From Galbibacter orientalis DSM 19592 (GTDB lineage: Bacteria; Bacteroidota; Bacteroidia; Flavobacteriales; Flavobacteriaceae): a stretch of 64,000 bases of DNA. This document shows, piece after piece, positions 61,188 to 64,000 of the stretch. The number at the start of each line of letters is the position of its first letter. Position 1 is the first letter of the stretch. Both the position numbers and the translations under genes were made by a program. The notes under the pieces were generated by a model, which saw only the letters and a list, made by a program, of their open reading frames with translations, did not search any database and was not told where the DNA came from. The stretch spans positions 1,926,501 to 1,990,500 of the forward strand of contig NZ_JH651379.1 of assembly GCF_000260115.1 (NCBI RefSeq). Direction: 5' to 3'.

Positions 61188-61395
61188 AAGCGTGTAATGC
61201 TTTTTTGTAGGCTTCTTTGATATCTGAATTAGAAAAAGATTTTTTTACAATTCCGTTTTTGGTCTGGTACTGTATATTAATATCCCCGTTATAAGCATTC
61301 CTTGATTTTTCAGATATTCCGTTGCGAATAAGTAAAGAGTTTGCCTTACGAATAGTTGCAGAAGATATTTTATAATTTACAATCTTTTTAGACAT
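61171..61395 (-). CDS. Unrecognised small basic protein
   Basis: I start at the ATG giving SKKIVNYKISSATIRKANSL (74 residues); a longer frame to 61446 adds a Phe/Asn/Lys-rich stretch unlike a real N terminus. The protein is small and basic, with SSATIRKANSLLIRNGISEK near the start, QYQTKNGIVKKSFSN in the middle and a helical end (IKEAYKKALHAYVQKV). No domain recognised. It overlaps the downstream membrane-protein gene by 17 bases. Together they look like a two-gene accessory cassette. Confidence 0.6.
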   Translation of the reverse strand: MSKKIVNYKISSATIRKANSLLIRNGISEKSRNAYNGDINIQYQTKNGIVKKSFSNSDIKEAYKKALHAYVQKV

Positions 61396-61616
61396 TTTCT
61401 TAAACTTTGTATTAGTAAATATATTGCAAAATTTATTCCAAAACAATTTTATTTTATTTATAATGTCAGTTATACATTAGCTACAGCATGCTTGAATACA
61501 GCTTGTAGCGTGTAAATTAGTGATGATTTTTCACTTAAGCATGGACTTTTTTTATGATCCTCTTCAATAAGATAAATTAAAAAAATGGCAGACTTGTAAA
61601 TATCCCTTAACTTTAA

Positions 61617-61632
61617 TTAATTAGCTAATTAA
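61617..61632. repeat. 16-base perfect palindrome
   Basis: TTAATTAGCTAATTAA lies in the 250-base gap between DUF5683 and the small accessory pair. Possible operator or just AT-rich low complexity; the remaining gap shows no promoter element or open frame that I trust. Confidence 0.4.
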
Positions 61633-61695
61633 CTATGAGTTATATATGGCTTGCTGTACGCCGTTATCTTCTATTTTAAAACCCTCTGTGAGAGG

Positions 61696-62460
61696 TTAAA
61701 AGCTCAAACTTAACCGCATTCCATAGTTGGGAGTGTAGTCAATTTGATTGTATTCGTAATAAGGTTTTAATGCAAGTTTATCGCTCACGTTAAATTGTTT
61801 TAGATGTGCAGTAACATTGGCATCAATAATATTTAAGGCGTACAATCCTATCGTAATTAGGAGAGATAAATCTCTATTTTGTTGATAGTATTCTTGCGCA
61901 TCTCTTAAAGCATCATCACTAACATCTGGAGTTCCAGGAATTACTCCATCTCCATTAATATCGTAAAACTCGTCGTCATAAAATCCTGCTAACCTACGTT
62001 TATAGGCATCCCGATATTTATTGTAATAATTGGTATTGTTAATGTAAAAATACATTCCAGTTCCAATTGCTCCATATACAATAGGTACTTTCCAATAGGT
62101 TTTATTGTAAATCTGACCTAAACCAGGGAGAATGGCAGAATAAAATGCAGCTTTTGCAGGAGAAAGCGGATCAATATCGATGTTTAAACTTGCTAAACTA
62201 TCTATTTCTCGTTGCTTTCTAAGTTTGCGTTTTTCTCTTCTCGACAGAGTGTCAGAAGCAATTGCTAAAGTATCTACTTCTTCGTATTTCTGAAGAGAAT
62301 CTTGGGCTTCTTTTTCGAGTTTTCGCAATTCTCTTTTGGTCATTTCATGCGTGGCATCGACCTCGGTATTTTTACTTACTGAGTCGATTACTTTTTCTTG
62401 AGCTGATGAAATAAAATGAAAAAGTAATAAAAATAAAACGGCAATACTTCTTTTAAACAC
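61696..62460 (-). CDS. DUF5683 domain-containing membrane protein
   Basis: A 254-residue protein with a signal peptide (1-20, ending SSA), a charged Ser/Lys/Glu-rich region (about 30-85, RREKRKLRKQREIDSLAS), then the DUF5683 core: SPAKAAFYSAILPGLGQIYN, KVPIVYGAIGTGMYFYI, and membrane helices. It is a fixed neighbour of parB in Bacteroidota. Envelope protein of unknown role. The gene abuts parB, sharing one base. Confidence 0.88.
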   Translation of the reverse strand: MFKRSIAVLFLLLFHFISSAQEKVIDSVSKNTEVDATHEMTKRELRKLEKEAQDSLQKYEEVDTLAIASDTLSRREKRKLRKQREIDSLASLNIDIDPLSPAKAAFYSAILPGLGQIYNKTYWKVPIVYGAIGTGMYFYINNTNYYNKYRDAYKRRLAGFYDDEFYDINGDGVIPGTPDVSDDALRDAQEYYQQNRDLSLLITIGLYALNIIDANVTAHLKQFNVSDKLALKPYYEYNQIDYTPNYGMRLSLSF

Positions 62461-63356
62461 TATTTAAAAAGTTTTGTGAGGCGTAAAAAGTCTTCTTTTG
62501 AATGAAAAGGAATAATAAACTTTCCTTTACCATTCTTTGCTACTTTAACGTCTACTTTAGAAGAAAAGTATTCGGTAAGTTCCTCTACATTTTTTGAGAT
62601 GTACTCTGGAACTTCAGAAGTAGTGGTTTTTTCTGTTTTCTGTTCCTTTCCAGTTTGATATTCTCTAACTAATTTTTCGGTTTCTCTAACAGAAAGATTA
62701 TTAGTAATTACCTTTTCGTAGATTTCTAACTGGTCTTTTTTATTTTCAATATTAATCAAAGCTCTTCCATGCCCCATGCTTACAAAACCGTCGCGCATTC
62801 CTGTTTGAATAATTGGGTCTAGTTTTAATAAACGTAGGTAATTGGTAATGGTAGAACGTTTTTTACCCACACGGTCACTAAGTTGCTCTTGCGTAATATT
62901 AATTTCGTCTATAAGACGTTGGTATGATAATGAAATTTCAATAGGGTCTAGATCCTGACGCTGAATGTTTTCAACTAATGCCATTTCTAGCGACTCTTGG
63001 TCGTTAGCAATACGGATATAAGCAGGGATTGCTTTTAATCCTGCTAATTTAGAAGCTCTTAAACGTCTTTCTCCAGAGACCAATTGGTATTGGTTAAACT
63101 CCATTTTTCTAACGGTAATTGGTTGTATAACACCCAATTCCTTAATAGAAGTAGAAAGTTCTTGTAACGTTTCTTCGTTAAAATTAGTACGTGGCTGAAA
63201 TGGATTTACTTCAATGGCATCAATATCCAATTCCACAATACTACCTACTACTTTATCTGCATTTTTATCTGAAGCCGATTTAATATCGTTTTCAGGGTCG
63301 TTTAATAAAGCAGATAACCCTCTTCCTAAAGCTTGTTTTTTTGTTGCCTTTGCCAT
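62460..63356 (-). CDS. parB: Chromosome-partitioning protein ParB
   Basis: Binds parS sites near the origin and, as a CTP switch, spreads to load SMC. The 298-residue protein has the N-terminal LGRGLSALL, the CTP-binding LVSGERRLRASKLAG and VENIQRQDLDPIEIS region, a helix-turn-helix (TQEQLSDRVGKKRSTITNYL), and a dimerising C-terminal domain (FIIPFHSKEDFLRLTKLF). No convincing parS sequence was found here. It is adjacent to parA, with no gap. Confidence 0.96.
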   Translation of the reverse strand: MAKATKKQALGRGLSALLNDPENDIKSASDKNADKVVGSIVELDIDAIEVNPFQPRTNFNEETLQELSTSIKELGVIQPITVRKMEFNQYQLVSGERRLRASKLAGLKAIPAYIRIANDQESLEMALVENIQRQDLDPIEISLSYQRLIDEINITQEQLSDRVGKKRSTITNYLRLLKLDPIIQTGMRDGFVSMGHGRALINIENKKDQLEIYEKVITNNLSVRETEKLVREYQTGKEQKTEKTTTSEVPEYISKNVEELTEYFSSKVDVKVAKNGKGKFIIPFHSKEDFLRLTKLFK

Positions 63357-64000
63357 TTAAACTGTTTGCTTATTCTTTTTAATTATTTCATGTGCTAAGC
63401 TTAGGTAATTGGTAGCACCTTTACTTGTAGCATCATAATTAATAATTGTTTCTCCATAACTTGGTGCTTCACTTAAACGAACATTTCGTTGGATTATGGT
63501 ATCAAATACCATTTCACTAAAGTGTTTTTGCACTTCTTCTACCACTTGGTTAGAAAGTCTTAATCTAGAGTCATACATGGTGAGTAATAACCCTTCTATA
63601 TCTAGATTAGGATTGTGTATTTTCTGAACACTTTTTATAGTATTCAATAGTTTTCCAAGTCCTTCTAATGCAAAATATTCACATTGAATAGGAATGATAA
63701 CCGAGTCTGATGCTGTTAAAGCATTTAATGTTAATAGGCCAAGAGAAGGCGCACAATCAATTAAAATATAATCGTAAGAATCCTTCAGTCGTTCCATAGC
63801 TTTAGCCAACATATATTCTCTTGAGTCTTTGTCTACCAATTCTATTTCGATAGCTACAAGATCTATATGGGCAGGTATTAAATCAACGTTTGGGGAATCC
63901 GTCTTAATAATAGTGTCTTCTGGTTTTACAGAATGCTCTAATAATTGATATGTACCTCCTTCAACCGACTCAACATCAATACCGAGACCAGAAGTAGCAT
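63357..64000 (-). CDS. parA: Chromosome-partitioning ATPase ParA (partial)
   Basis: The frame remains open to the window edge, so the N-terminal part with Walker A is missing; an internal TTG at 63839 is not a start. Visible parts read ATSGLGIDVESVEGGTYQLL (just inside the edge), then IDLVAIEIELVDKDS, the Walker B YDYILIDCAPSLGLLTLNAL, PIQCEYFALEGLGKLL and NVRLSEAPSYGETIINYD. These identify the Soj/ParA family. It lies just before parB in transcription order. The protein drives chromosome-origin segregation. Confidence 0.95.
   Translation of the reverse strand, partial: ATSGLGIDVESVEGGTYQLLEHSVKPEDTIIKTDSPNVDLIPAHIDLVAIEIELVDKDSREYMLAKAMERLKDSYDYILIDCAPSLGLLTLNALTASDSVIIPIQCEYFALEGLGKLLNTIKSVQKIHNPNLDIEGLLLTMYDSRLRLSNQVVEEVQKHFSEMVFDTIIQRNVRLSEAPSYGETIINYDATSKGATNYLSLAHEIIKKNKQTV

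Noticed and set aside
63839-63839. Internal start for parA
   Set aside because: Translation upstream of this codon reads as standard ParA sequence up to the window edge, so the gene is partial, not short.

Overview
This window looks like chromosomal DNA of a marine-type member of the Flavobacteriaceae (Bacteroidota). The evidence is two SusC/SusD pairs, the gliding lipoprotein GldI, lineage-typical families (DUF349, DUF3810, DUF5683, DUF6122, WbqC, OstA-like), AT-rich DNA, few Shine-Dalgarno sequences, and TAnnTTTG promoter -7 elements. I see no rRNA, tRNA, CRISPR array, transposase, integrase or prophage. Most of the window is core genome.

Layout. 1-2763: end of a surface-polysaccharide locus (nucleotide-sugar dehydrogenase end, rfbB, a four-helix-bundle gene, rfbA), closed by a terminator. 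2988-13872: a minus-strand block of DUF349 protein, aroE, two DUF368 carriers, a TPR protein, a class III aminotransferase and an OstA/LptA-like protein. About 1.7 kb of nested, non-coding repeats (4935-6621) separates the DUF349 gene from aroE. 14186-23955: two SusC/SusD pairs with no carbohydrate-active enzymes beside them. 24109-30360: minus-strand housekeeping genes (purA, a Fur-family gene, rel, an M48 protease, an rRNA/tRNA methyltransferase). 30640-35747: a four-gene operon of TetR regulator, ABC half-transporter, HlyD adaptor and TolC channel. Its ABC ATPase lacks several usual catalytic residues.

35926-46129: two secreted amidohydrolase-family proteins, a DUF3810 protein, pepD, and an operon of nrnA, gldI and a cyclophilin-FKBP lipoprotein. 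46204-51803: a PhoD-like phosphatase, ndk, a DUF721 gene, a small lipoprotein, a 53-residue membrane protein, recF, a YfgM-like protein and ribH. 52045-56930: a plus-strand run of a small membrane protein, mutL, two rhomboid proteases and an endonuclease/exonuclease/phosphatase-family protein. 57007-64000: the minus-strand group parA-parB-DUF5683-dapB-lepB-wbqC-DUF6122, with two unrecognised small genes inserted between DUF5683 and dapB.

The most distinctive signal is repeat DNA rather than a protein system. There are at least three kinds: (i) the long repeat unit at 5.1-6.6 kb, with a diverged partial copy beginning exactly at the tolC stop codon; (ii) a two-hairpin element just downstream of minus-strand genes at 43.3 and 58.1 kb (one hairpin only at 40.4 kb), with compensatory base changes; (iii) an element at 37.26 and 56.99 kb, the second copy supplying the last codons and stop of a gene. 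A GC-rich palindrome also lies in frame inside rfbB. No obvious new defence or biosynthetic system was found. The best protein-level leads are the degenerate ABC exporter, the paired DUF368 carriers, the amidohydrolase modules lacking metal ligands, and a MutL that appears to have lost its endonuclease site.
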